Counted from the first letter of the stretch, positions 29,970 through 39,427 are shown. The stretch is 64,000 nt of DNA from JAIOQJ01 sp963718635 (GCA_963718635.1 OY970367.1:4774001-4838000), one strand, 5' to 3'. Numbers and translations: made by a program. The notes: generated from the sequence alone by a model not told the origin.

Positions 29970-31777
29970 ATGAGCATCGCACTCCTCGGCCAGGTCTACG
30001 ACGAGACTCGCCGCCTGGCGATCGCGGGGAGCGTCGTCGCGCCGGGCGATTTCCGCATCAAGAAACTCGATCGCGCCGCTCGAACAGGCCGGCGCCAAGG
30101 CGCCCGTCTTCGCGAAGGTCGCCGAGGGGGTCAAGGCCGTCGTCGAGGCCAACGACAAGACCTCCGCTCAGGCGCTGCTCGACCTGGCGACGCTCGTCAA
30201 CGCGATCCTCTACACGCAGGGCGAGACCGGGCGCCGCTGGCCAACTGGAGCCGATCGAGACGACCGACCTCGGATTGCCGGCCACGCAGACCAGCGCCCG
30301 CGTGCTCAAGCCGTTGCTGGAAGCGCTGAGCACAACGGGCTCCGGCCGATCTGGAACTGATCCGCGACGCCCACGAGCGCGGCGCCTTCCGCGACCTGCG
30401 CCTGATTCAGCCCGCCGTGGCCGCCATCGACGATGTCTTCGGCGAGATCGCCGACTTCGTCACCGACCAGGTCCTGCCGCTCTACGGCAAGGCGATCCTG
30501 CCGGCGTTGCGCCGAGTCATTCGACATCAAGGGTCGCGCGGGCCACCCGCGCCGCTTGCGGCTGATGCACCAACTCGACCCGGCCGGCACCCGCGACCTC
30601 GTCAAGCAGGCGCTGGAGAGACGGCTCGAAGGAAGTCAAGGTGGCGGCCATCGAATGCCTCGGGGCCGAGCGCGACGACATTTCCTACCTGCTGGAGCAG
30701 GCAACGGCCAAGGCCCAGGAGGTCCGGCAAGCCGCCTACCGCGCCCTGGCGACCATCGACGACGATGACGCGGTCGCCGTCTTGCAAAAGGCGTTCGCCG
30801 GCAAGGATCTCGGCACTGGCGGCGGCGTCGCTCAAGAAGAGCCGCAACGCGAAACTGCTCGACGTTCGTCCTGGCCGGCATTGAGGAGGCCCTGGCCGAG
30901 CTTCGCAAGACGAAGGAAAAGAAAGAGATCAGCGCCGGCACTCGGACCGGTTGACGCAGATGCTTTCGTGTCTTGAAGGGCGCGACGACGCCGCCAGCGA
31001 AGCGCTGCTGCTCAAGCTGTTCGCCGAGCGGGAGGGTCTGGCGAAGATCCGAGGAGACACGACTTCGGGCAGCGATCTGAACGCCAGTGTCGTCGGCCTG
31101 ATGGCGTACGGCACTCCGCGTGATGCGCGCCGCTCTTGTGGACAATCACGCCGCGCTGGACGCGCGCGATCTCGAACAATGCTTCCGAGCCGCGTGGGGC
31201 GATCTGCCGGCCGACAAGGTGTTCGCGATTTTTTCTCCTTACGTGACTGCCAAGGTGGATGAGAAGAAAAAGGATCGCGACCCGGCGTTCGCGAAGCGAT
31301 CGGCGATCTTGAACCAACTCGGGCAACACGGATACGCGCTATGCAATACGGAAACTTGGGTCGTCAAACGGAGGCGTTGCCGCCGCTCGATCCGCGCTGG
31401 CTCGACTTGGCCGTGAGTCTGGAGAACCTGCATCTCGTCGGACGCCTGATCCGTCCGGGCCACGCCGCCGCCAACGCGTATCTGTCGAAGACCTTCGCGG
31501 AACAGTTCAAAAAGGCCAAGCAGTTACACGACTGTCACGAAGTGGTGGCGGCCATGGCCCGCGCCGTAGCACCCCGAGGCCACCGACGCGGTCATCGCCA
31601 TGCTTGAAAAGTTCGGCGACAAGGCCGGCTACTACGGCTATTACCTCGGGCATTTCGTCGCCGACCTGCCGAAGTCGGCCCTGCCGCGACTTGAGGCGTT
31701 GATCCCCAAACTGCACGAGCGCATGGCGGACAGCCTGCTCGGCTCACATGCAGCAACTGCGCGACAAGCCCTGTTGA
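29970..31777 (+). pseudogene. HEAT-repeat protein of the MoxR/DUF5682 cluster, twelve frame breaks
   Basis: ATG 29970 follows a ribosome site (TTGAGGATCG). Restored across the frames, the protein is about 600 residues, all helical, with HEAT-like units (KEVKVAAIECLGAERDDISYLLEQATAK and EVRQAAYRALATIDDDDAVAVLQKAF). Breaks lie at about 30069, 30228, 30345, 30514, 30617, 30813, 30862, 30940, 31117, 31365, 31568 and 31741; ten are +1. With them corrected it ends in MQQLRDKPC at 31777. It holds the position often filled by a DUF5691-like or HEAT gene between SWIM and moxR. Its probable role is a scaffold. Confidence 0.65.
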
Positions 31778-31785
31778 TTAATAGA

Positions 31786-31860
31786 GGCGAGCCGAACGCC
31801 GCGAGGCGTCGGGGCATGGGATTGTGTATAACCCGACGCCTTACGGCGTTCGGCTCGCCC
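31786..31860. repeat. Long inverted repeat between HEAT gene and moxR
   Basis: The arms GGCGAGCCGAACGCCGCGAGG and CCTTACGGCGTTCGGCTCGCC pair over about 20 bases, with CGTCGGG/CCCGACG inside and a loop CATGGGATTGTGTATAA. It starts nine bases after the restored stop and ends 16 bases before the moxR start. It could weaken read-through between the two genes. Confidence 0.85.
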
Positions 31861-31876
31861 ATAAAGGTGACGATAC

Positions 31877-33003
31877 ATGGCAAAGAAAAAAGCGGACGAC
31901 GACACTACGCCCGGCGCCGGCAGCCAGATGCTCCGCGCCCCGGCGGAGGTCCTCTACGCCGCGGAACTCGAACAACTGATCAAGGACGACAAGTACGACC
32001 GCCCGCCCGGCTGGCGCATGTCGGCCCGCGCCGTGCTGACCTACATTTGCGGCGGCAAGTCCGGCTCGATGGAGATCACGCCGAAATACATCGGCCATCA
32101 GCGCCTCGTCGAGATCGCCATTTCCACCCTGGTCACCGACCGCTCGCTGTTGCTGCTGGGCGAGCCGGGCACGGCGAAGTCGTGGCTGTCGGAACACCTC
32201 GCCGCGGCGATCAACGGCGATTCGACGAAGGTCGTGCAGGGCACCGCCGGCACCACCGAAGAGCAGATCCGCTACTCGTGGAACTACGCGATGCTCATCG
32301 CCAAGGGGCCGAGCCACGACGCCCTCATCAGAAGCCCGATCTTCCGCGCCATGGAGTCGGGCACGCTCGCCCGCTTCGAGGAGATCACCCGCTGCGCCGC
32401 CGAGGTGCAGGACGCGCTCATCTCCATCCTCTCGGAGAAGCGCATCTCCGTCCCCGAACTGGCGACCGAGGTGCCGGCCAACAAGGGCTTCTCGATCATC
32501 GCCACGGCCAACACCCGCGACCGCGGCGTCAACGACATGTCGGCCGCCCTCAAGCGCCGCTTCAACATGATCGTGCTGCCCAGCCCCGGCCACGCTCGAA
32601 ACCGAGATCCAGATCGTCCGCAAGCGCGTCAGGGAGCTGGCCGTCAACCTCGAACTGAAGGCGCGCGTTCCCGACCGAGGAGGCCGTGGCGCAGGTCGTC
32701 ACCATCTTCCGCGAGCTGCGCACCGGGCAGACGCTCGACGGCAAGAACAAGCTCAAGGTTCCCTCCGGCGTGCTCTCCACCGCCGAGGCGATCTCGGTGC
32801 TGGCCAACGGCATGGCCCTGGCCGGCAACTTCGGCAGCGGCGAAGTGACCGCCCACGACCTCGCGGCCGGGCTGCAAGGCGCGGTCGTCAAGGACGAAGA
32901 GAAGGACAAGGTGGTCTGGCAGGAATACCTGTCGAACGTCCTCAAGAAGCGCGGGGCCGAGTGGCGGCCCCTGTTCACCTCCTGCTCGGAGCACAACACG
33001 TGA
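31877..33003 (+). pseudogene. MoxR-family AAA+ ATPase, two frame breaks
   Basis: From ATG 31877 the MoxR core is clear: Walker A GEPGTAKSWLSEHL, then GTAGTTEEQIRYSW, and the segment ATANTRDRGVNDMSAALKRRFN with sensor and Arg finger. Walker B lies in the text RFEEITRCAAEVQDALISILSE (a variant LARFEEI). The frame changes near 32591 and 32668 (both +1), after which PTEEAVAQVVTIFRELRTGQ and the C-terminal helices continue to a stop at 33003. Length about 374 fits the family. MoxR ATPases act as chaperones, usually with a vWA partner; none is present here. Confidence 0.85.
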
Positions 33004-33071
33004 GCGTGTGGTGCAAGTTCTGCGTATAATCATGCTGAATAAAAGTGCAGGTCATAACGAGGAAATCGGCC

Positions 33072-33401
33072 ATGATGACATCAATCGAACCTGTGACGGA
33101 GAGCGCCGAGGACCTTGCCAAGCGATTCGCGGAACTGAACGCGACATGGAAGGAAGAAACTCGCCATTCTTCGAAGATGAAAACACGGATGGAGCATCCA
33201 GCCTTTCGAGAGATTGTCGCGATGGGTGATAAGGTTGTGCCGTTGATTCTCGCTGAGCTCGAAAGAAATGGTGGCTTTGGTTTCCTGACGTTGCACGAAA
33301 TCACCGGGGCCGACCCGGTTCCGCAGGAAGCGGTGGGCAAGATCGGAAAAATTGCAGCCGCTTGGATTGCATGGGGCCGTGAGCAAGGATACAGGTGGTA
33401 G
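33072..33401 (+). CDS. Helical partner of the YNCIAWAAG protein (module copy 1)
   Basis: 109 residues, intact, from ATG 33072. Predicted helical, with HPAFREIVAMGDKVVPLILAELE, then LHEITGADPVP and AAAWIAWG. A close paralogue lies at 56744-57133 (HPAYRKIIALGMPVVPLIIKEM, LQAITKASPVPVES, AAWIHW). Both lie directly upstream of a paralogous second gene and overlap it, so the two form a two-gene unit. No DNA-binding or catalytic motif is seen. The fold could be HEAT-like. Unlike the flanking moxR and DUF5682 genes it carries no frame break. Confidence 0.75.
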   Translation: MMTSIEPVTESAEDLAKRFAELNATWKEETRHSSKMKTRMEHPAFREIVAMGDKVVPLILAELERNGGFGFLTLHEITGADPVPQEAVGKIGKIAAAWIAWGREQGYRW

Positions 33402-33840
33402 CGTGCCTTTTCCGAGCGTTGATTTCCCTAACCTGCACCCTGGAAACCATCATGTCACCAGCCCCGCCAATGACGGTTATAACTGCATCGCGTGGGCTGC
33501 CGGTATCCATGACGAATGGTGGGAGCCGGCATCAAACGGCCATTGGCCAGCGAACGCACCGCGCGATTACAACTTCATGTCCCTAATCGCTGCTTATGAA
33601 TCAGTGGGATTTGAAGTCTGCCCTGACGGCACTCTCGAAGCTGGAATGGAGAAAATTGCGATCTACACTGATGCAGTCGAGTACATGCACGCGGCCCGCC
33701 AACTTGAAACAGGGATGTGGACAAGCAAGATGGGAGAAGGCGAGGATATCGAGCATGATTCGCCGGACGATGTCGCTGGTCCATGCTTGGGGCACGTGGC
33801 GGTTTTCATGAAACGCCAACGTGCGCAAGAAGAGACATGA
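33379..33840 (+). CDS. DUF7689-like protein with YNCIAWAAG motif (module copy 1)
   Basis: About 153 residues from the GTG at 33379, which overlaps the upstream stop by 23 bases; GTG 33403 is an alternative. Motifs: F-P-N-L, then GYNCIAWAAGIHDEWWEP, later MEKIAIYTDAVEYMHAARQLETGMWTSKMGEGEDIEH. The order Cys in a helix, then a strand and His, then a late acidic/His end is that of papain/NlpC-like cysteine enzymes, but that is inference. The second copy at 57126-57572 matches at all these points. The name DUF7689 is from memory. The function is unknown. Confidence 0.7.
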   Translation: MSKDTGGSVPFPSVDFPNLHPGNHHVTSPANDGYNCIAWAAGIHDEWWEPASNGHWPANAPRDYNFMSLIAAYESVGFEVCPDGTLEAGMEKIAIYTDAVEYMHAARQLETGMWTSKMGEGEDIEHDSPDDVAGPCLGHVAVFMKRQRAQEET

Positions 33841-34104
33841 CCCGTCCATACTCCGACGGAAGTAAGAGAGCGATGGAAAAGAAGACTATCAAACGGCTTC
33901 GCCGCTTAGGAAGTTGTCCTCCACGGAAGTCGTGCGCGATGAAGCAATTCGTCGAAAGATACAAACTGAGTTTCCGCCGGTCGAGACAGAGTCGGCCTCC
34001 CCCATTTGCAGCGATGCACTGAAGGAGGCCATTGACAGCAGCGGGAAGACCTTGCAAGAACATGCTTTGCCAAATGAGTCCTAAAAATCAACACAAAGCC
34101 AACC
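33841..34104. other. Gap with a possible small-gene remnant
   Basis: A GTG at about 33928 opens about 50 codons (V-R-D-E-A-I-R-R-K-I-Q-T-E-F, ending A-L-P-N-E-S, stop near 34083) without a good ribosome site. A second frame from ATG 33871 gives a basic peptide (MEKKTIKRLRRLGSCP). The two may be halves of one broken small gene. No family is recognised. Confidence 0.3.
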
Positions 34105-36450
34105 ATGAGCGCCTGGCGTATCCCAAGTCTTCGGCGTCCGCCATCTCTCGCCATCGGGAGCGTGGCATCTGCGTCGCTTCCTCGACAAGGTGCGGCCGAA
34201 GGTCGTGCTCATCGAGGGGCTCGACGACGCCGACGCGCTCATCCCGGACATGACGCGGAAAGGGACCAAGCCGCCGATCGCCATCCTCGCCTACACCGAT
34301 TCGCAGCCGGTGCGAACGCTCGTCTACCCGGTCGCTCGCTACAGCCCGGAATACCAGGCGCTCAAATGGGCCGACGAGCACGACGCGCGGGCCGAGTTCA
34401 TCGATCTGCCGTCCGACATTTTTCTCGGCCTGCAGGATGTCGAAGCGGAGCGCATGGAGCGGCTGCGGAAAAAAGCGGAGGAGGACGCTGAGGCGAAGGA
34501 ACCGAAAGATGCCATCCCGCCGCAGAATCTCTGGCGGCCCGAACGCGGCGAATCGATCTACCAGCGCATCGCCGCCCGTTGCGGCGAGCCCGATTACGAC
34601 ACCTACTGGGAACGCCGCTTCGAGCACAACCTGGAAGACGACAGCTACCGCCTGGCCGCGTTCGAATTCGGCAAGGCGCTCCGCGACGAGGAGGATCCGC
34701 CGCTGTGGCGGGCCGAGAATCTCGTCCGCGAAAGCTACATGCGCCGCCGCATCGAGGAAGTCATCGCCGGCGGCGTGAAGCCCGAGCAGATCGTCGCCGT
34801 GGTCGGGCGCCTTTCACGCCTCCGTGCTTGAGCGGCGAACTACCCGGCGATGACCGACGACGAACTCGCACGGCTGCGGCGGCGGTCGAGCAAGCTCACC
34901 CTGATGCCCTATTCGTACTTCAAGCTCTCGACGCAATCGGGCTACGGGGCCGGCAACCACGCCCCGGCTTATTTCGAACTCCTCTGGGACAGCTTGCAAC
35001 GGCACGAACTCGGCGAACTGCCGGGCGAGTATCTTTCCCACGTCGCCCGCCATCTGCGCACGCACGGCACGCACCGCTCGACGGCCGAGGTCATCGAGGG
35101 CGTCCGCCTGGCCCGCACATTGGCGGCGCTGCAAGACGGCTCCGCGCCGACGTTGCGCGATCTGCGCGATGCCGCGGTGACGCTCATCGGCCACGGCGAA
35201 GCCCTCGTCGTGCGCGATGCTCTCGCCGAGATCGACATCGGTTCCGCCATTGGCGAGCTGCCCAAGGGAGTGAGCCAGACTTCGATCCAGGCGGACTTCG
35301 ACCGCGAACTCGCCCGCCTCAAGTTGGAAAAATACCGCACCACGATTGCGCAAGACATCAAGCTCGATCTGCGCGAAAACCGCCGCGTCTCCAGCGAAGA
35401 GGCCGCGTTTCTCGATCTGCATCGCTCGTCGTTCTTTCATCGGTTGCGGATGCTCGGCGTCAAGTTCGCCACGCCGGTCTCGACCGGGCAACAATCGGCG
35501 ACCTGGGCCGAACACTGGCAACTCCAGTGGACGCCCGAAAGCGAGATTGCCCTGGTCGAGGCGGTGTTGCTGGGCGAGACCGTCGAACTGGCGACGAGCT
35601 TCCAGTTCAAAACGCAACTCGAAAACTGCACGAGCATCGCCAAGGCCGCCGACCTCGTGACGAACGCCTGCCGGTGCGGACTGATGGCGTCGATGGACCT
35701 GGCTCGCCAGCGACTTCAAGAGTTGGCGGCCGTCAGTTCCGAGTTGAAGGCCATCGCCCATGCGGCGTTCCAACTCAGTCAGGTGGTTCGCTATGGCGAC
35801 GTCCGCCGGTTCGACCCCGCGCCGTTGTTGCCGTTGATGGAGGAATTGTTCGTCTCCGGCGCTCTCGCCCTGCACGCGGCGGCCAACTGCGACAACGACG
35901 CCGCCAAGGAAATTCGTCGTCTCCATAGAGGAACTCAATCGCGTCAGCCTCGAACATCACGACCGCGTCGACGAGGCGCTTTGGCTCGAACGGCTCCGGC
36001 AACTGTCCGACGCCGACGACCGCAACCCGCTTCTGTCGGGGTTCGCGTGCGCCACGCTTTTGGAACGGAACCTGATCGACAACGACGACTTGGTCCGCGA
36101 AGTCTCGCGGCGGCTTTCTCCCGGCATTCCTGCGGATCTGGGGGCCGGCTGGTTCGAGGGGCTCGCCAAGCGCAACCGCTATTCTCTGCTGGCCCGGCAG
36201 GCGCTGTGGGAGGCGCTCGCTGCTTACATCGAATCGCTGGATGCCGAACAGTTCAAGCGCGCCCTCGTCTTCTTGCGCCGGGCGTTCGGCGTCTTCAGCC
36301 CGCGCGAGAAGCGACAGATCTGCGAGAACCTCGCCCACTATCTGGGATCTGGACGAAGAGAAGGCGTTCGACGACGTCGTCAAGCCTCTGAGTGAAGAAG
36401 AAGAGAAGACGCTGAAGGAACTCGGCGAAATGGATTTCGGGGATTTGTAG
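34105..36450 (+). pseudogene. DUF5682 family protein, six frame breaks
   Basis: After the ATG at 34105 the DUF5682 text appears in the next frame: QVFGVRHLSPSGAWHLRRFL (the usual form is F-G-x-R-H-x-x-P-x-x-x), then PKVVLIEGLDDADAL. The body continues as ARYSPEYQALKWADEH, FIDLPSDIFL, and the long C-terminal helices (RQLSDADDRNPLLSGFACATLL, ending GEMDFGDL at 36450). Breaks are at about 34116, 34808, 34828, 34845, 35908 and 36353, all +1, many at short runs (GGG, CCC, AAA). Restored it is about 780 residues. DUF5682 proteins occur with SWIM and MoxR genes in conflict clusters; the biochemical role is unknown. Confidence 0.75.
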
Positions 36451-36488
36451 GAATTGATTGCAAAGGCGCGGAGATTCGAGCCAGTCGA

Positions 36489-36833
36489 ATTGTGTTGGAA
36501 GATGGTTCCGGAAAAGACCGCATCGTCATGGAACTTGAGCAGGGCCAACCCACCATCGCGATGTACGGGCAAAATGGCGCCCTGCAGATTCGACTCGCAA
36601 TCGTGGCGGGCCATGCCAATTCCGCCGAACTGATTTTAGGAAGCCCCGATGGTCGAGCGATTGCATCGATCGTTGTCGACGGCGATCCGAACTATGATGG
36701 AACTGTAACATTGGGGCTTCTGGGACATCAAAGCAAAAGGATCATTGTTTCGACCAACCTACCAGGCGCCCAACCAACGGTTCTGTTGAACGATGAACAA
36801 GGAAGCACGATTTCGCAGTTGCCAACTCCGTAG
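36489..36833 (+). CDS. Beta-rich unknown protein, probably partial
   Basis: A frame from GTG 36489 (or TTG 36492) gives 115 residues of beta-strand type: RIVMELEQGQPTIAMYGQNGALQIRL, then ELILGSPDGRAIASIVV and TVTLGLLG. The frame is already open upstream, back to the DUF5682 stop, and the product begins inside a strand-like part, so the front may be missing. No family is recognised. It occupies the place where a vWA gene would be expected in a complete MoxR cluster. Confidence 0.4.
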   Translation: MVLEDGSGKDRIVMELEQGQPTIAMYGQNGALQIRLAIVAGHANSAELILGSPDGRAIASIVVDGDPNYDGTVTLGLLGHQSKRIIVSTNLPGAQPTVLLNDEQGSTISQLPTP

Positions 36834-36856
36834 TTCCCACAAGGTGTTTTACTCAA

Positions 36857-37051
36857 ATGAACGCAGTCGAAATCGAAGAGGCGGTTTCCAAGCTTGCCGA
36901 AGCGCCTTTTGACGCGGATGCCTTTCCCTATGACTTTCTCGAAGCCTTTGGCAATAAACAAACAACGCTGAAACGGCTGAGGAAGGGAGATTCGAACAAA
37001 TCCAATCTGCCCGGGGGCGTGCTGCAGCGCAGCAACATACATATCAAGGTT
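36857..37051 (+). pseudogene. N-terminal fragment of a type II-like DNA methyltransferase
   Basis: Starts at ATG 36857 with M-N-A-V-E-I-E-E-A-V-S-K-L-A-E-A-P-F-D, then FPYDFLEAFGNK and LKRLRKG, then GGVLQRSNIHI. This is the start of large class I SAM-dependent DNA methyltransferases of restriction systems (from pattern memory). The resemblance stops at about residue 65; the following text is low in family signal and overlaps the MBL gene on the other strand. So only the first about 7 percent of the gene remains, and no nuclease or methylase core is present. Confidence 0.5.
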
Positions 37052-37172
37052 TGCGCCGCATGGAGAAATCCGAAGAAAAGCACGAACGTTATATGCGACG
37101 AGCTGAGGGTTGGCGGCGCACAGCGCCCACATGCCCAGCCGCCCAGGGTAGCCCGCCCGAACCTCAGCTATT

Positions 37173-38033
37173 CTATCGCATCGAGTCGGCCAATCGTAAT
37201 AGCTCCAGTCGCATCTCAGCGGCGGGCAGATGAACCCTCTGGCCGTGGCCGGGCAAAACCCACTCGAAGCGATAGTTGGCCAGCCGCCCCATCGACTCGG
37301 CCTGCTGCGGCCAAGAATACCAGCAGTAATCCTCTGAGGCAGAAAGGTGCTGGTCGTCCCGGTCCCAATCCAAATGATCGCCGGTAAAGAGAAAGCGGTC
37401 TTGAAACAACAGGACGCAGTGACCTTCCGTGTGGCCCGGCGTCGAGATGGCAAGGAAGCCGGGGGCCAACTCCCACGGCCCCTCGCCTTCGAGAACGACT
37501 TCCGCACCGGGCTGCGACGACAACTCATCCCGATGAATGATGCGTCGGCTCTTGAAATGTTCGGCAAAGCGCTCAGCATCGGCCACATCGTCCCGGTGCG
37601 TCAAGAAGATGTGGGCGATGCCGCCCATTGCCTCCAACCGCTGCACTAGGGGCGTGACGAATTTCGGCGAGTCGATCAGCCAGTTGCCTCCAGGATGCTG
37701 AATGAAGTAGCTATTGCCGCCATACGACTTCGGGGAGTTGTAGCCGCAGAAGAAGACCGGTTCCTCGATCACGAGCGGGAAGTCCTTCATGACGGCCTTC
37801 ACGTCGTCGTCGCCGAGGCAGCCGATGGAGCCAGTGGGGCAGGCCAGTTGCGCTTGCAGTGCTTGTCGTCGGTCGGCACTTGAAACTGGCTGGGCTTTGA
37901 CGAAGGACGTTGCAGTCGCTTCACCAAAGACCGCAGGAGCGATCTGCCGACACGCATCGCAGTCGATGCAGGTCGAATCCACGAAGAAATCGCCAGCGAC
38001 GTTTTCCGGCACTCGTTTCTTTGGGTTTGCCAT
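37173..38033 (-). CDS. Metallo-beta-lactamase fold protein with ferredoxin domain
   Basis: About 286 residues. The N-terminal part is a short ferredoxin-like domain (STCIDCDACRQIAP and ACPTGSIGCLG), with four Cys for a [4Fe-4S] cluster. The MBL part has HIFLTHRDDVADAE (a variant of HxHxDH with THRDD), ISTPGHTEGHCVLLF, and FTGDHLDWD. The start at 38033 (MANPKKRVP) is chosen over TTG 38039. Such proteins are found near nitric oxide or redox stress genes; the substrate is unknown. It is divergent from the DUF542 gene. Confidence 0.8.
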   Translation of the reverse strand: MANPKKRVPENVAGDFFVDSTCIDCDACRQIAPAVFGEATATSFVKAQPVSSADRRQALQAQLACPTGSIGCLGDDDVKAVMKDFPLVIEEPVFFCGYNSPKSYGGNSYFIQHPGGNWLIDSPKFVTPLVQRLEAMGGIAHIFLTHRDDVADAERFAEHFKSRRIIHRDELSSQPGAEVVLEGEGPWELAPGFLAISTPGHTEGHCVLLFQDRFLFTGDHLDWDRDDQHLSASEDYCWYSWPQQAESMGRLANYRFEWVLPGHGQRVHLPAAEMRLELLRLADSMR

Positions 38034-38218
38034 GACCAACCTCCGTTGGTTTCATTTTACCGCCAGGGGGAGATACCGGCATGAAGCTCAGCAGCGGCGA
38101 ATGAAGCTTTCCGCAAGCGAGAGCGTAATATGACAAAGGGCCGGTGAACATTAGGCGAGAAGGCCGTAGTGAGGCGATCAGCAGAGCGGTATCTGCAGGC
38201 CATCAGAGATCAAATGAA

Positions 38219-38434
38219 ATGAGCGAATGCGACCTCGATACTTCCGTTCCCGACTGGGTCATCGAGCATCCTGCAACCCTGACCATATTTCAGCAGTTGG
38301 GAATCGACTACTGCTGCGGCGGCAAGTCACTGGCGTTCGAGTGTCGCCAACAGGGGCTTGATATGCAGGCAGTCCTGATGAAATTGCTTGGTCGTCTTGA
38401 TGCGAAGCAGCAGGATTCATCAGCACATGGCTAA
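38219..38434 (+). CDS. DUF542 (ScdA N-terminal) protein
   Basis: 71 residues. V-P-D-W-V-I-E-H-P, then FQQLGIDYCCGGKSL: the DYCCGG pattern is that of the ScdA/RIC iron-sulfur repair proteins' N-terminal domain. Only this domain is present; the C-terminal hemerythrin di-iron domain of RIC is missing, so it is a stand-alone ScdA-N. ATG 38219 was preferred to 38144 because the added part is not conserved in type. Its stop overlaps the AraC gene start by eight bases. Confidence 0.85.
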   Translation: MSECDLDTSVPDWVIEHPATLTIFQQLGIDYCCGGKSLAFECRQQGLDMQAVLMKLLGRLDAKQQDSSAHG

Positions 38435-39368
38435 GAGTAACGCCACCGAAAACCTGTATGACCCCCGCAATGGCGATCAAGCGATTCGCACGCATAGCCT
38501 GCGCCTCGATCGCAAGCCCACCGAACCGGCCCGCACCAACTGCTTTGCCATCTACTTCATCGAATCCGGCTCCGGAACGTTTTGGGCCGACGCTTCCCAA
38601 TTCCGATTCGGTCCTGATTCGCTGCTGTTCTTCGTCCCATATCAGCACATCCGGTTCGTCCCGGATTCGCCGGTCCACGGCGAGGTCATCCAGTTCCACG
38701 CCAACTTTCTCTGCGTCGAAACGTTTCACGCTGAAGTCGGTTGCAGTGGCGTCCTGTTCAACGACCCCTACGGCGTCCCCGTAGTCACGCTGGACAAGCA
38801 GGCAAATCAAGAAATGACGAACCTCATCGAACGCATTCTGAAGGAGCAGAGCGACAGCGACCTTGCCTTTGGCGAGGTCATGCTCGCTTACCTGAAGGTG
38901 CTGCTGATTCTCGCCGCGCGGATCAAGTCGCCCAAGCCGGGTGTTTGCATCCCTGGAGTGAATGACGTCCGACACCCGATGCTCGTCCAATTGCGTGATC
39001 TGATCGAGCTGAACTTCCACATCTTGCATTCCCCCGCTGACTACGCAAAGCGGTTGCATTTGACCTCGAAGACTCTCGGCAGGATTGTTCGTGAACATCT
39101 TGGGACCACCCCGACCGATCTCATCCGTAATCGAATTCTCGTCCATGCGAAGTGGCAGCTTCTCCACACCCTGAAGCCGGTCAAGGAGATTTCACGGGAG
39201 CTTGGGTTTAGCGACGAACTCTATTTTAGCCGCCTATTCAAGAAAGCGACCGGCTACTCCCCGACCTTCTTCCGGGACTTCGAGACGCAGATTCGAGGCG
39301 GGAGCAATCTGTCCATGTTTTCGGACCATGCGCCCATTCTGCTTAACGCCGCAGATTCCGATACTTGA
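38427..39368 (+). CDS. AraC-family transcription regulator
   Basis: About 313 residues from ATG 38427. The N-terminal part is an AraC cupin-like sensor (YFIESGSGTFWADASQFRFGPDSLLFFVPYQHIRF). The C-terminal HTH pair is clear: ADYAKRLHLTSKTLGRIVREHLG and VKEISRELGFSDELYFSRLFKKATGYSPTFFRD. It overlaps the DUF542 gene and precedes DUF417, TspO and phr, so it probably controls this stress island. The ligand is not known. Confidence 0.9.
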   Translation: MAKSNATENLYDPRNGDQAIRTHSLRLDRKPTEPARTNCFAIYFIESGSGTFWADASQFRFGPDSLLFFVPYQHIRFVPDSPVHGEVIQFHANFLCVETFHAEVGCSGVLFNDPYGVPVVTLDKQANQEMTNLIERILKEQSDSDLAFGEVMLAYLKVLLILAARIKSPKPGVCIPGVNDVRHPMLVQLRDLIELNFHILHSPADYAKRLHLTSKTLGRIVREHLGTTPTDLIRNRILVHAKWQLLHTLKPVKEISRELGFSDELYFSRLFKKATGYSPTFFRDFETQIRGGSNLSMFSDHAPILLNAADSDT

Positions 39369-39427
39369 ATCATGGCGGCGGGGCGACCGGACGACCCGCC
39401 GCACCTAACTCAAGCGGAGATGCAAAA

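Noticed and set aside
31877..32658. Competing 352-codon frame starting at 31600 through moxR
   Set aside because: Only its first part is conserved (end of the HEAT gene); beyond the inverted repeat it is a shadow of moxR.
34814..35938. 374-codon minus-strand frame in the DUF5682 region
   Set aside because: It is a shadow in GC-rich DNA; the plus strand carries DUF5682 text.
28387..36450. Programmed frameshifting as explanation of the many breaks
   Set aside because: There are too many sites with no common slippery motif; error or decay is simpler.
37070..37140. attC-like heptamers (CGTTATA) suggesting an integron cassette border
   Set aside because: No matching RYYYAAC partner with a foldable spacer was found on either strand, and no integrase is present.
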